The position numbers and the translations under genes are program-made. From Algoriphagus mannitolivorans DSM 15301 (lineage in GTDB: Bacteria > Bacteroidota > Bacteroidia > Cytophagales > Cyclobacteriaceae), in assembly GCF_000429425.1 (NCBI RefSeq), contig NZ_AUBV01000014.1:1-64000 (forward strand): a stretch of 64,000 nt of DNA. Direction: 5' to 3'. Below, one piece after another: positions 50,944 to 60,781 of the stretch (position 1 is the first letter of the stretch; the number at the start of each line of letters is the position of its first letter). The notes under the pieces were generated by a model that did no database searches, was not told the origin of the DNA, and was given only the letters and a program-made list of their open reading frames with translations.

Positions 50944-53522
50944 TGCCAGTTGATTTGAGAGAGTACCAAAGCCAAGGTGGCCAATCCGGTGGTGACACCG
51001 ACTACTTCACCAAGTCTCAGAGGGATTCTAGGCCCTTTGGTCGGAACGATTACTTCTGCTCCGGGTTCCACAGGTGGGTAGTTTCTGATTCCCATAAATC
51101 CTTTGGTTCTTTTCACTGCTCCATTCGCATAGACTACATAAGTCTGCTTCCTGTTGGCTCTGCGCTCAAAGCCGCCGGCGCTGTTGATGTAATATTTCAA
51201 ACCCTTGCCTTGCTGGTGTCGGATGGTGGTAGGATAGACGACATCCCCTCTCATTCTGACGGTTTGCAAAAGCTTAGGAATGGTCAGAATATCTCCTTCT
51301 TCCAATAAAAGATCTTCCTCCGAACCGGGGTTGGAAAGGATTTTCTCCAAATTGATCGCTACAGCTTCAGATTCTTTGATTTTTACAGCAAACCCTGGGG
51401 TCTCAGCGGCGATTTGATCCAAGGATTCTTTTTTGGCATTGGTTGGAAGCGTGTCCTGAGTGCTTTTTGTTTCTTTTGGAAGGTCTTTGAAAAGTCTTTT
51501 CAGGAGTTCTTCCTGAGCTTCTGAGTTATTGGGATCTTCGATCAGCCTCAATCGAAGAGCTTCCAAGTTGCGCTGTCTTCGGATTTGCTCGGATTCTGTG
51601 TTGAAAAATTCCGTTCGTCGGATTAACGTAGCGCCTTTGGAATAAGCAAAAGAATTCAACCCGCCGGCTCTTCTTACCAAGTCGGAAATTCTTTCCACGC
51701 TGCTCTCGATTGCAAAAATTCCCGGTGAATTCACTTGGCCTTCCACCGACACCAATCTCTGCATGTTAAAATTGGAACGCTTTCGGACGATTACCTGATC
51801 AAAAGGCTGCAAAGTTTGGCTGCTGGAATTGATGGATAGGTCAGGATTTACGGAAGTAGGGATGATATCTGCCAAGGTTCCCAAGTCTGCATCTTCCAGC
51901 CTTCTGGCGATTTCCACATCTTGCGTATTGGCACTTTCCTGGAGTCCCCCGGCCATCAGGATCAATTCCTCCGGAGTCATTCCTGCAGCATAGGGATAAG
52001 TTCCGGGCCTTTTGACTTCGCCGAGAATCTGTACGTACCGCTCATTCTGAATATCGTATATGCTGGAAATCCTCACTACATCTTCCCGTTGAAGACGAAT
52101 GTCTGGACTCGTACCTTCCAAAATACCTTTGAGGTTCACCTCAATTACTTCTGAACTTAAATCCGTTTTGGTTCTCAAAATACTGGCTCGCTGGGTATAA
52201 GCATCTCCCTTAAGTCCCTCGGCATTTTTGATCAACTGAGACAAGGTAAGACCCTCAGTTAGGGCAAAAGTACCCTGACGGAAAACAGCCCCTTTGATCT
52301 GCACTCTGTTGGAGTAGCGGTCTAAAATCCTCCCTACGGTTATCTCATCTCCTCCTTGGAGCAGAAAAATGCCAAATTGATTCTGGAAGACATCGGAGAC
52401 TGATCTTTGATTTCCGGTGATCCGGGATATTGAAATACGGTCTTTGAAGGCATAGTCGGTGAACCCACCGGCATAATGAATTAGGTCCTTGAGGTTGTCC
52501 TGAGGCTTGAGTTCAAAAGTCAAAGGTCGCTTGACTTCTCCCTTGATTTTTGCTCTGGCCAAAAATGGCTGAACCAACAATACATCCTGATCCTGGAGCT
52601 GGAGGTCCAGGTTGGCAGTGCCATTGATCAAGAGGTCATACACGTCAATTTCAGCAACCTGCTTATTGTTTCGCATTAGTTTGATGGCCCTTAAGGTGCC
52701 ATTTTCGTTAGGTCCACCAGCAGCATAAAGGGCATTGAAAACAGTCGAAAATGCACTCAAAGTAAAAGTGCCAGGGAGTCTGACTTCTCCCAAAATATGA
52801 ACTTTGATGGTTTTGACATTCCCTAAGGTGACTTGAAGGAAAGTTCGGGGATTGCTTCCACTGAGGCTTGGATAAAACCTTGCCACTCTGTTTTTCAGAA
52901 TTGCAGAAGCTTCTTCAATTGATTTTCCGGACACAGATACAGGTCCAATATTATCTAGAAGCACAAAGCCGTCAGGGTTTACCGTAGCTTCGTAATACTT
53001 CTCGGATTCTCCATAGATGTCCACATAAATCAAGTCTCCCGGGCCCAGAATGTAATTTTTTGGTGTGGCCTGATTCAGGCTGGGCTCGAAACTGAGTCTT
53101 CTGTTACTTTGATAAAACAAGCTGGAGCCGAAGATTTCACCAGATGGAGGATTTTCCAAAATCTGCTGAGGTTGGATTAATCCCCGGGTGATCTCATTGA
53201 GGTCCACTTGTTGCCTTGGCTCACGTTTGGAGGCATTGGATTCTCTTCTTTGTCCACCCAAACTCATAGCTTCTATTCTTTCTCTGAGCTTTTCTACTTC
53301 CAAAGAAGGCATTCCTCTCATTTGGGCCATTTGGAGAAATTCAGACGTGCTCAAGCCAGCAGCATTGGCACGATTTACCAATTCCTCGATTTGAGAATCA
53401 CTCAATTCATCCACTTTGATGGACGTGATATCAGCACTTTGTTGGGAAACAGCTTCTGGACTGTACAGGTAAAGCGCACTGAGAATGGCGAAAAAGTACC
53501 AGAGTCTTTTGGATAAAATCAT
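50940..53522 (-). CDS. Wza-like polysaccharide exporter with multiple SLBB domains
   Basis: An 860-residue secreted protein: signal peptide, a Poly_export domain (ILGPGDLIYVDIYGESE, about 160-230), then a series of SLBB domains (I count about five or six, each with a GEVxxPGTF/GxVxxPG phrase), and a hydrophobic C-terminal helix. It should form the outer-membrane channel for the polysaccharide. It is the first gene of the run 53522-46269. It is longer than E. coli Wza, as is usual in this phylum. Confidence 0.92.
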   Translation of the reverse strand: MILSKRLWYFFAILSALYLYSPEAVSQQSADITSIKVDELSDSQIEELVNRANAAGLSTSEFLQMAQMRGMPSLEVEKLRERIEAMSLGGQRRESNASKREPRQQVDLNEITRGLIQPQQILENPPSGEIFGSSLFYQSNRRLSFEPSLNQATPKNYILGPGDLIYVDIYGESEKYYEATVNPDGFVLLDNIGPVSVSGKSIEEASAILKNRVARFYPSLSGSNPRTFLQVTLGNVKTIKVHILGEVRLPGTFTLSAFSTVFNALYAAGGPNENGTLRAIKLMRNNKQVAEIDVYDLLINGTANLDLQLQDQDVLLVQPFLARAKIKGEVKRPLTFELKPQDNLKDLIHYAGGFTDYAFKDRISISRITGNQRSVSDVFQNQFGIFLLQGGDEITVGRILDRYSNRVQIKGAVFRQGTFALTEGLTLSQLIKNAEGLKGDAYTQRASILRTKTDLSSEVIEVNLKGILEGTSPDIRLQREDVVRISSIYDIQNERYVQILGEVKRPGTYPYAAGMTPEELILMAGGLQESANTQDVEIARRLEDADLGTLADIIPTSVNPDLSINSSSQTLQPFDQVIVRKRSNFNMQRLVSVEGQVNSPGIFAIESSVERISDLVRRAGGLNSFAYSKGATLIRRTEFFNTESEQIRRQRNLEALRLRLIEDPNNSEAQEELLKRLFKDLPKETKSTQDTLPTNAKKESLDQIAAETPGFAVKIKESEAVAINLEKILSNPGSEEDLLLEEGDILTIPKLLQTVRMRGDVVYPTTIRHQQGKGLKYYINSAGGFERRANRKQTYVVYANGAVKRTKGFMGIRNYPPVEPGAEVIVPTKGPRIPLRLGEVVGVTTGLATLALVLSQINWQ

Positions 53523-53661
53523 GAGTAAAACCGAGTTCCGGGTGTATTATCGGGCAATTTAGGAGTTAAAAATCCATCAAATTCTCTAGTCTACCAAATT
53601 TTGGGGGCTACACTTGACTTTGAATAGAAATAATAAGTATTTAGGTAAAAAATCTTGATCC

Positions 53662-54555
53662 ATGTTAGACCCATTAGATTTACAATTAAAATCAAAGAAA
53701 AAAACTCTTTTAGAATTTTTTAAAACATCCAGGAATGTCCTCACTTTCTTGAATTTTTCGACCACAGACACTTTAATTTCAGGAGACTATAGAATTTCAA
53801 AGCAGAAAATCGAAGGAAGTGAAAAATATTTGAGACCAATTAACACTAAACTATTCATTTCAGATCCCATCGAATTTGAAAATAAGTTTTTAGAGTTGCT
53901 AATTGTGCTTGGAAAAATTAAAGCCAGGAATTTTCCTATCCTCGATGAAGAAAAAATTATTATTGATTCAGTTCTTTATACAATTCAACAATCAATTGGC
54001 GCTGGATTCGATTTGTTATTAGGAAGTAACAGCTCAAGAAAGCATGTAGGAAATAGATTTGAGGAATTAGTAAAGGCAGTTTTTGATGAAATAGGCGTTT
54101 CTAATAAAAAAACAGTCCTTCAAATTCCTTATAAGACTGAGGACGGTGAAAAAATTTACAAATGTGAAAATGATATAATCCTTTCCCCATTTGATAAAGT
54201 CAACTCTACCTCTTCTTTCCTTGACAAGGATGAAATTGTAGTATCTGCAAAAACCACCTCAAAGGATCGTATGGGTAAGATTTTTATAGACAAAATGCTT
54301 CTTGAGACATTTGTTGGTCACCCACAAAAAGTTATAGGAATATTTTTAAATGATGTTCAACGAAAAGAGAGCGGGGGAATTTCCCACACTTTAGTTTCTG
54401 GTCTATTTATGGTTTACACCCAGTTTTTGACATCTTTAGAAGGTATATACTATTTGGACCCTCCTCCTGCAGCTTTAAAAAAACCGTTTTCAAATCACAT
54501 GAAGAAGTTCTCAGATCTTGTTTCGGTAGACATCTTTGAATTATTCTCCTCTTAA
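53662..54555 (+). CDS. Probable type II restriction endonuclease
   Basis: A 297-residue soluble protein without close family recognition. The region GNRFEELVKAVFDEIG (E134/E135), D171 in ENDIIL and S195-A196-K197 in VVSAKTTSKDR match the core of a PD-(D/E)xK nuclease. It is convergent with a DNA methyltransferase and overlaps its 3' end by 15 bp, the main reason to call it the cognate restriction enzyme. Its base composition is clearly AT-rich against the polysaccharide genes on both sides, a sign of transfer. The recognition site is unknown. Confidence 0.75.
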   Translation: MLDPLDLQLKSKKKTLLEFFKTSRNVLTFLNFSTTDTLISGDYRISKQKIEGSEKYLRPINTKLFISDPIEFENKFLELLIVLGKIKARNFPILDEEKIIIDSVLYTIQQSIGAGFDLLLGSNSSRKHVGNRFEELVKAVFDEIGVSNKKTVLQIPYKTEDGEKIYKCENDIILSPFDKVNSTSSFLDKDEIVVSAKTTSKDRMGKIFIDKMLLETFVGHPQKVIGIFLNDVQRKESGGISHTLVSGLFMVYTQFLTSLEGIYYLDPPPAALKKPFSNHMKKFSDLVSVDIFELFSS

Positions 54556-55614
54556 TTTTTTTCTCCTTGAATTAGATTTTCGGGTATCCAATTCAGCGTG
54601 AATTCTCTTTAAATGATTACTATCTGAAAGACGTTCTCTTATTATTTTGCAATGATTTTCATTCAATTCTGTACCTAACCATTTTCTTCCATACGCTTCA
54701 GAAACTGCAAATGTAGTCCCAGATCCTCCAAAAGGATCCAAAACCAAGTCCCCCTCTTTCGAACTTGAAAGAATTATTTTTCGAAGTAATTCAACAGGTT
54801 TTTGGGTTAGGTGAGGAAATCTCTCCCAAGAACCATTTGATATAGTTGGAATTTCAAAAACATCTTTAGGTTTTGCTCCTAGTGGGTTTGGTTTCCAAAC
54901 ATGTTTATTATTATCCCCTTTGGAATATTGGGAAGTCTCAGCTTGTGACCTTTCGGGATATTTTAATGTATGATCATTGTAAGGAATTCTTACTTCATCT
55001 ATGTTGAAATAGAAATTTTTACTCTTCCTTAGGTGCAAAATGCTTTCATGTGAACGACCCCAATCCTTCCCTAGGTTTGCTTTATTTCGATAAAACCAAA
55101 TCAACCATTTTGTACTATGAAAAAGACCATTTGTTACCCATTTTATGTCAGAAAGTATTTCTGAAAATCCGCAAACGTAAAGTGAGCCGGTTTTTTTTAG
55201 TACCCTATGAGATTCTCTAATCCATTCATAGCACCAATCCAAATAATCTTTTTGAGAAGTAAATGTGTCCCAATCTGCTTTGCCTATATTGTACGGTGGA
55301 TCAGAAAAAATTAAATCGATACTATTTGATTCGAGAGTTTTCAAATATGAAATGGCATCCATTTGATATAATTTTCCAAGTTTGGATTCAAAAAATGGAT
55401 TAGAAACCAATTCAAGGTCAGAAGACTTAAGATATCTTATTTCTAATTGAAGTTCATCCGCAAATGAGTTTAGTTGGTTTTCAGAGTAAACTCTATAATT
55501 ATTTATTGGGTGGCGAATTGAACTGAATTTTCCAGAATTATCCCATCTTCTTAAAGTCTCTGTACTAACCTCTAGTTTTTTGGCTGCTTCGCCTATAGTT
55601 AAGTATTTTTCCAT
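54541..55614 (-). CDS. DNA N6-adenine methyltransferase with MerR-like HTH start
   Basis: A 357-residue protein. Residues 1-50 are a MerR-like helix-turn-helix (TIGEAAKKLEVSTETLRRWD). The rest is a beta-class methyltransferase with catalytic DPPY (105-108) before the SAM motif DPFGGSGTT (293-301); DPPY favours adenine-N6. It should protect the host site against the convergent nuclease. The HTH is extra for a methyltransferase and, with the perfect dyad just upstream of the start, suggests self-repression. The base composition is AT-rich like its partner. Confidence 0.92.
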   Translation of the reverse strand: MEKYLTIGEAAKKLEVSTETLRRWDNSGKFSSIRHPINNYRVYSENQLNSFADELQLEIRYLKSSDLELVSNPFFESKLGKLYQMDAISYLKTLESNSIDLIFSDPPYNIGKADWDTFTSQKDYLDWCYEWIRESHRVLKKTGSLYVCGFSEILSDIKWVTNGLFHSTKWLIWFYRNKANLGKDWGRSHESILHLRKSKNFYFNIDEVRIPYNDHTLKYPERSQAETSQYSKGDNNKHVWKPNPLGAKPKDVFEIPTISNGSWERFPHLTQKPVELLRKIILSSSKEGDLVLDPFGGSGTTFAVSEAYGRKWLGTELNENHCKIIRERLSDSNHLKRIHAELDTRKSNSRRKKLRGE

Positions 55615-55618
55615 TAGA

Positions 55619-55642
55619 GTATAACCTTACACAAGGTTATAC
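55619..55642 (-). promoter_or_regulatory. Perfect 24-bp dyad before the methyltransferase gene
   Basis: GTATAACCTT (55619-55628) and AAGGTTATAC (55633-55642) are exact complements around ACAC. The dyad ends 4 bp before the start codon. It is a good candidate binding site for the methyltransferase's own HTH domain. Confidence 0.7.
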
Positions 55643-55702
55643 AATTTTTAATAAAAAGGCAATATGAAATCATCAATTAAATGATTATATGGGAGAAAAT
55701 AA

Positions 55703-56707
55703 TTACTCCGTACAATTTTTACATATCTCGATTTGGCTTCTGTCCCTCAAAAGCTGAGCCCGAAATCGCGCATAAACCTCTGAATTCCAGATTTCCTTCA
55801 AGCTATTTTGGCTCAGTTCTCCCATGACATGATGAGCATCCTTATCAAAGCAACAGGGCACAATCTTACCATCCCAGGTAGCCACGGCCCCCTGCCACAT
55901 TCTCCAGCATTTATTTTCCAGCTTTTTCTTAAGCTTCCATTTGCCATTCCCGGCAGGGATATATCGGGAATATCCCAAATCAGAAGGGATCAACTCTGAT
56001 CCGTATTCGAAATCATAAATCTGGGTGGTCTTGAGTTGCAATTCGTCCACTCCAATCTCCTTAGCCCATAGCTGAAGTGCGGGAATTTGGTGTTCATTTT
56101 GCCCGGTGACCAAAAACTGCAAAACCACACGGGGGAAGGATTTTTTGGCCTTTTTCCGTTCAGAAAGCAAGAGTTGGAGTCCTTCCTGGACTTTTTCGAG
56201 GTTTCCTCCCACGCGGTATTTTTCATAAATCTCCTGCGTGATCCCGTCCATCGAGACAATTAACTGCCTGAGCCCGGAGTCCAGGATTTCTGATACAGTT
56301 TTTGGACTCAGGTAATGTGCGTTGGTGGAGGAGGAGGTAAATATCTTTCGCTCATTCGCATATTTCACCATTTCCAGAAACCGGGGATTCAAGAAAGGCT
56401 CTCCCTGAAAATACAAATGCAACCAGCTGAGATGAGACTGGACTTGAGTTATGGTTTTTTCAAAAAGTGACTCCTGAAGCATCCCGGTAGGGCGAGTGAA
56501 AGATCTCAAGCCGGAGGGACATTCGGGACAGCGGAGATTGCAGCTCGTGGTGGGTTCTATGCTCAGGGTGGTCGGACGCCCTAAAATCATGGGCTTTCCC
56601 ACCCATTTGCTCCAATGAAATGAAAAAAACAGCAGCAGGAAGTTCCCAACTTTTGCGAAGCTGAGGTAAGAAAAAAATGCAAGTGCTGTAATCCATTGAT
56701 TTTTCAC
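55703..56707 (-). CDS. Radical SAM protein with SPASM-type C-terminus
   Basis: A 334-residue enzyme with the radical SAM cluster motif CNLRCPEC in the first quarter and a Cys-rich SPASM region (KCWRMWQG, IVPCCFDKD, CKNC at the end) for extra iron-sulfur clusters. A hydrophobic N-terminus could bind the membrane. Such proteins occur in surface-polysaccharide clusters, where they may modify a sugar or lipid; the reaction here is unknown. The restriction-modification pair separates it from the exporter gene. Confidence 0.9.
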   Translation of the reverse strand: MKNQWITALAFFSYLSFAKVGNFLLLFFSFHWSKWVGKPMILGRPTTLSIEPTTSCNLRCPECPSGLRSFTRPTGMLQESLFEKTITQVQSHLSWLHLYFQGEPFLNPRFLEMVKYANERKIFTSSSTNAHYLSPKTVSEILDSGLRQLIVSMDGITQEIYEKYRVGGNLEKVQEGLQLLLSERKKAKKSFPRVVLQFLVTGQNEHQIPALQLWAKEIGVDELQLKTTQIYDFEYGSELIPSDLGYSRYIPAGNGKWKLKKKLENKCWRMWQGAVATWDGKIVPCCFDKDAHHVMGELSQNSLKEIWNSEVYARFRAQLLRDRSQIEICKNCTE

Positions 56708-56818
56708 CGTGGAAATTTAGTGGAATTGACTCAAGGAGAAAATCTCAGGATATCAATCCTTAGGTTTCTTCGTTGAATCCAAAGGCTTTATTTATTTTGC
56801 CTTCAAATATTCCCACCC

Positions 56819-57823
56819 ATGCGAAGAGTCTTCCCCGTTTTTTTGATGATTGGTCTGCTGGTTTTCTTTTCCTGCGGAAAAAAACAAACCGAATGTGAGT
56901 TGGATCCCGATATTCTATCTCAGCCCCTGGATTTGGAATTTGCCCGCTTGGAGAAAGAGTTTTTTGAAGCAAAAAGCCCAGAAGACATCAAGTTTTTACT
57001 CGAAAAATACCCTGACTTTTCTTCGGGTTACCTTGAGCTGGATCAATATCCTTCAGTAGATTCCTTGGCCAGTGTGCTCTGGGAAGTCAATCAGGATTCG
57101 GCAATGCGAGTTTTGTATGATTCTGTCCTGGTGGAGTTTTCGGATGTTTCGGATATCGAAACCGAGTTGGAAAATGCATTTAAATCCATTCGGCACTATT
57201 TTCCGGATTTCAAGGCCCCTAAGGTATATACCTTTGTCTCAGGGTTTAATTCCGATTTGGTGATTTCAGAGGATATGATTGTCATCGGCCTGGATTATTT
57301 TCTCCCTGCGGATCATGAGTTTCAACCGGACATTGCCAGATACATGGCCGTGCGGTATGAACGGAAGTTTTTGGTACCCATGATCGTGTTGGCAATATCT
57401 TCCCGATACAATCAGACCAACCCGGCTGACATTACCCTGCTTTCAGAAATGATCTATTATGGCAAAGCCTACCATTTTGTCAAATCCATCATGCCTTGTA
57501 CCTCCGACCAATATATTATCGGATATACCCCCGAAGAAATCGAAGAATGCTGGGCCAATGAGGAATACATTTGGTCCCATTTTGTGGAAAATGAATTGCT
57601 CTTCGAGACCAATCCCTTTGAAATCCGAAAATATATCGGAGAAGCGCCGTTTACAGACGCCATCAGCACCAAAGCTCCCGGAAGATTGGGAAGATGGATG
57701 GGATGGAATATCGTGGATGATTATCGTCTCAACCAGGATCTTAGCCTTCCTGAGCTGATGCGGGAAGCCAATGCAGAGCAGATTTTCAGGCAGTCCGGAT
57801 ATCGGCCACGTCGCCCTGAGTAG
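56819..57823 (+). CDS. gldB: Gliding-motility lipoprotein GldB
   Basis: A 334-residue lipoprotein (lipobox FFSC) of the GldB family, needed for gliding in Bacteroidota. Family traits I recognise are the opening acidic region, VYTFVSGFNSDLVISEDMIVIGLDYFLP and the late TDAISTKAPGRLGRWMGWNIV. GldB is an envelope part whose exact task is unsettled. It is on the plus strand within the polysaccharide locus and its end overlaps the convergent glycosyltransferase by 38 bp. It fits the PorP/SprB-repeat genes at 25-30 kb. Confidence 0.92.
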   Translation: MRRVFPVFLMIGLLVFFSCGKKQTECELDPDILSQPLDLEFARLEKEFFEAKSPEDIKFLLEKYPDFSSGYLELDQYPSVDSLASVLWEVNQDSAMRVLYDSVLVEFSDVSDIETELENAFKSIRHYFPDFKAPKVYTFVSGFNSDLVISEDMIVIGLDYFLPADHEFQPDIARYMAVRYERKFLVPMIVLAISSRYNQTNPADITLLSEMIYYGKAYHFVKSIMPCTSDQYIIGYTPEEIEECWANEEYIWSHFVENELLFETNPFEIRKYIGEAPFTDAISTKAPGRLGRWMGWNIVDDYRLNQDLSLPELMREANAEQIFRQSGYRPRRPE

Positions 57824-59006
57824 TGTCGGGATTGGGTTGGATAATTTCTGTCAATCTGGAGATGGCCAACTCTTTGGAAAAATAAGTTTCTGCAAGTTTG
57901 CGGGATTTTTTGCCCATTTGCCGGATTTCATCAGGAAGGGATTCCAGTTGCTCAAGCTTGGCAAAAGCTTTTTCCCATTTCCCCGGCAAAAAAGATAAGC
58001 CTAGCTGATGGGTTTTGACCAAGTCATATACCCAGCCTTTGTGATTGACCAAAATGGCTTTTCCTGCAGCCAATGCATCAAAAAATTTGTTGGGACTGTT
58101 GGTTTTCAAAACAGGGTAATGTGCAAAGGAAATCCAGGAAAAATCGGCTAGGCTCAGCACTTGATTGACTTGATCTTTGGATGAAAAAGGAAGAAACCGG
58201 AGTCTATCCAACCTTAGATCTTTGGCTCTTTTTTCCAATAATTCGAGATGGCTTCCCTCGCCCATAATGAGGAAATTCCAGTTTTTCCCTCGATCCCGGG
58301 CCATTTTTGCTAATTCCAATAATTCATCCAATGCATTGACCATACCAATGGCACCGGTGTAGGCGATGGTCAAGCCATCAGTCAGTTCCAAGCTATTTTT
58401 CAAAGCCTGATCTTTTTCCTGGGGAGAAAACCGGGTTAAATCTGAAAAATTCGGAATTAGGGCAACTTCCTGTTTGGGGCAGACTTGAGTCAAATGAGCT
58501 CCAATCCCGGGGGAAAGTGCCACCAAGCTCAAAGCTTCCCGGTAGATTTTTTGCTCCAATCCTTTTAAGTACCGAATCAAAAAAGGGTTGCGAATGGCTC
58601 CTACCTGAATGGGTGCTTCCGGCCAAAGATCCCGAACTTCGAAAATATAAGGCAAAGCCATTTTCTTTTTTGCCCAAAGGCCAATCCATCCGGTAGTGAG
58701 AGGTGTGGAGGTGATGTACAAAAGGTCAGGGCGGCTCAGCTTTTTTAGCAGACTCTTGCTTTTTCTGACAAACTCCAGGAAAGACCAGGTTCTTTGGAGA
58801 AATCCGAACTTTTGATCATAGGGGACTGGAAGGTAATGGACTTTGATTCCTTCAATCCATCGTTGGTCATAAGTAGGCTGGTTGTGGGCTGTGATCATCT
58901 CCACCTCGATACCCTGCTGAACAAGTCCTTTGGCCAAATGATAAGATCTGACAGCTCCGCCTTGTTCTGGAGTCCTGAAATATTGGTGGATGTAGATGAC
59001 TTTCAT
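57786..59006 (-). CDS. GT4-family glycosyltransferase (WbuB-like)
   Basis: A 406-residue GT-B enzyme from ATG 59006 (MKVIYIHQYF, then PEQGGAVRSYHLA). Donor-site traits are IAYTGAIGMVNALDELL, FLPFSSKDQVNQVLSLADF and SPNKFFDALAAGKAILVN. This pattern is that of WbuB-type aminosugar transferases. I reject the 30 upstream residues of the longer frame because they overlap the amidotransferase gene and are not family-like. Its start overlaps the asnB stop by 4 bp. Confidence 0.9.
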   Translation of the reverse strand: MKVIYIHQYFRTPEQGGAVRSYHLAKGLVQQGIEVEMITAHNQPTYDQRWIEGIKVHYLPVPYDQKFGFLQRTWSFLEFVRKSKSLLKKLSRPDLLYITSTPLTTGWIGLWAKKKMALPYIFEVRDLWPEAPIQVGAIRNPFLIRYLKGLEQKIYREALSLVALSPGIGAHLTQVCPKQEVALIPNFSDLTRFSPQEKDQALKNSLELTDGLTIAYTGAIGMVNALDELLELAKMARDRGKNWNFLIMGEGSHLELLEKRAKDLRLDRLRFLPFSSKDQVNQVLSLADFSWISFAHYPVLKTNSPNKFFDALAAGKAILVNHKGWVYDLVKTHQLGLSFLPGKWEKAFAKLEQLESLPDEIRQMGKKSRKLAETYFSKELAISRLTEIIQPNPDTTQGDVADIRTA

Positions 59007-60778
59007 GATTGATGCAATTTCCACCATTCTGCCAAAAGAAACAGATTGTACAAGGTTAAAAAGTGGGATTTTACCTTTTTCTCTGGATTTTGGCACAAGT
59101 CTCTGACGGCTAGGGGAAGTTCAGATTCCCGGCTTTTCCCAAATTCTTTCAAAGTGGAGAAAATCTTGACCGCCACTGGTCCACCTTCCAAGAGCCATTC
59201 TTGGAGCGGAAGACCGAATCCGAATTTTTTCCGCTTGGAAATCCAGTTCAACCCGTATTCATCCAGTGAAGCTTTGATCCAAGGCTTATCCAAAAGCAAT
59301 TTGGGGTCCTCCACCGTTTTCCAAAGGGCGAGCATTTTGCTGCCTAAATATGGAGACCTTCCTTCAATGCCGTGCGCCATTAATGCGTTGTCTTGGATTT
59401 TGAGCACATCCTGAACCAGGTACACTTGTCTGTCAAAGTCCAGCATTTGCTTGTAGAATGGAAGTTTGGGATCGAAAATCCGGGCATAATCCTCCACCAA
59501 ATCGGGATCAAGGTTTTCCAAAGCCGAAAAGTTGAGAAAGGTTTTCTTAGGATCTTGATCAATCCCTGACATCATTTTTTTCCACTCTCTTCCCAAAGGT
59601 ATTTTGCCCAAAGTCTTGGCCCATTGGATCCAGAAATCTTTCTGCTTGAGGTATTGCGTAAAAGCGCTATGGCGCCGATATCCACCCCAAAGCTCATCTG
59701 CTCCGGCACCGGAGATGAGGACTTTGACTTCTTTTTTGGCCTCTTGGGCTAGCATCCAAGTCAGGAAACCAGCCGAATCTCCTACAGGCTGATCTACCGA
59801 GGAAAGGTAGGAGTCCCACTGATCCAAAAAGGATTTTTGATCCACCGGGACCATTATATGATTTGCAGGGAACTGCTTGACAAATTTTTGAGCGAAATCA
59901 GCGTCCTGATATTTGCTTCTGTATTTTTTCTCCACTTGGATAGTATAGGCCGGTAGCAGGGTTCCTGTTGTTTTATACCAATTGGCATAAAGCAGGGAGC
60001 TGTCCGAACCTCCGCTGAGCATCATTCCAACCGGGACATCTGCGTGGAATTGAGTCTTGACGGCTTCCTGTAAGATCTCCTGAAATAGAGCCAGGGAGGG
60101 ATTTTCGCTCGTCTTCTTGGGCATGGGAATATTATCCCATCTAAATGTCGAATGTTGTAAGATGGTGCTGTATCGGCTGGGTTTCCATTCCCGGATTCCT
60201 TTGTAAAAAGTTTTCCCCGGTGTAGCACTTCTGAAGTAATAAAATGAAGGGATTTGCAATGGATCCAATTCAGCCTTGGTCAATTTGGAAATACCGGCGG
60301 TTTCAGAGGAAAGAATCAATGCTTCAGGGCTCTGGGAATAGTAAAGAGGCTTTTCTCCATTTCGGTCCCGGGCTACCAAAACAGACTTCTGAACCAGGTT
60401 GATATAAATGATGGCAAACATGCCATTCAGCTTGGGAAGGCCTTCGGTTCCGAAAAACTTGAGATGCTGAAGCAGTACTTCCGTATCGGATTGAGTTGAA
60501 AATTCCACGCCCATTCTTGTAAGGCCCCCTCTCAGCTCCTTGAAATTGTAGATTTCCCCGTTCCAGACCAAAAGACTTTTTCCCTCCTGATCCCAAAAGG
60601 GCTGGTCGGCATCAGAGCCGGGATGAAGGATTTTAAGTCGGTTTACACCTACCCATAAGCCATGCCAGGGTGAAAAAACCGCACTTTGATCCGGCCCTCG
60701 ATGCTGGGAGCTGTCCACAAGGGATTGAATGGAGTCTTGATTAGCCCCTTTTCCCCAAATCAGATGAATTCCGCACAT
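59003..60778 (-). CDS. asnB: Glutamine-hydrolysing asparagine-synthase-like amidotransferase
   Basis: A 591-residue protein with an N-terminal Ntn glutaminase domain (nucleophile Cys2 in MCGI, RLKILHPGS, WNGEIYNF) and a C-terminal AMP-forming synthetase domain (PP-loop LSGGSDSS, then SGAGADELWGGY). It makes an amide from glutamine and ATP; beside glycosyltransferases it may amidate a sugar acid rather than aspartate. It starts 3 bp after the nth stop and is coupled to the downstream glycosyltransferase. Confidence 0.93.
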   Translation of the reverse strand: MCGIHLIWGKGANQDSIQSLVDSSQHRGPDQSAVFSPWHGLWVGVNRLKILHPGSDADQPFWDQEGKSLLVWNGEIYNFKELRGGLTRMGVEFSTQSDTEVLLQHLKFFGTEGLPKLNGMFAIIYINLVQKSVLVARDRNGEKPLYYSQSPEALILSSETAGISKLTKAELDPLQIPSFYYFRSATPGKTFYKGIREWKPSRYSTILQHSTFRWDNIPMPKKTSENPSLALFQEILQEAVKTQFHADVPVGMMLSGGSDSSLLYANWYKTTGTLLPAYTIQVEKKYRSKYQDADFAQKFVKQFPANHIMVPVDQKSFLDQWDSYLSSVDQPVGDSAGFLTWMLAQEAKKEVKVLISGAGADELWGGYRRHSAFTQYLKQKDFWIQWAKTLGKIPLGREWKKMMSGIDQDPKKTFLNFSALENLDPDLVEDYARIFDPKLPFYKQMLDFDRQVYLVQDVLKIQDNALMAHGIEGRSPYLGSKMLALWKTVEDPKLLLDKPWIKASLDEYGLNWISKRKKFGFGLPLQEWLLEGGPVAVKIFSTLKEFGKSRESELPLAVRDLCQNPEKKVKSHFLTLYNLFLLAEWWKLHQS

Positions 60779-60781
60779 GGA

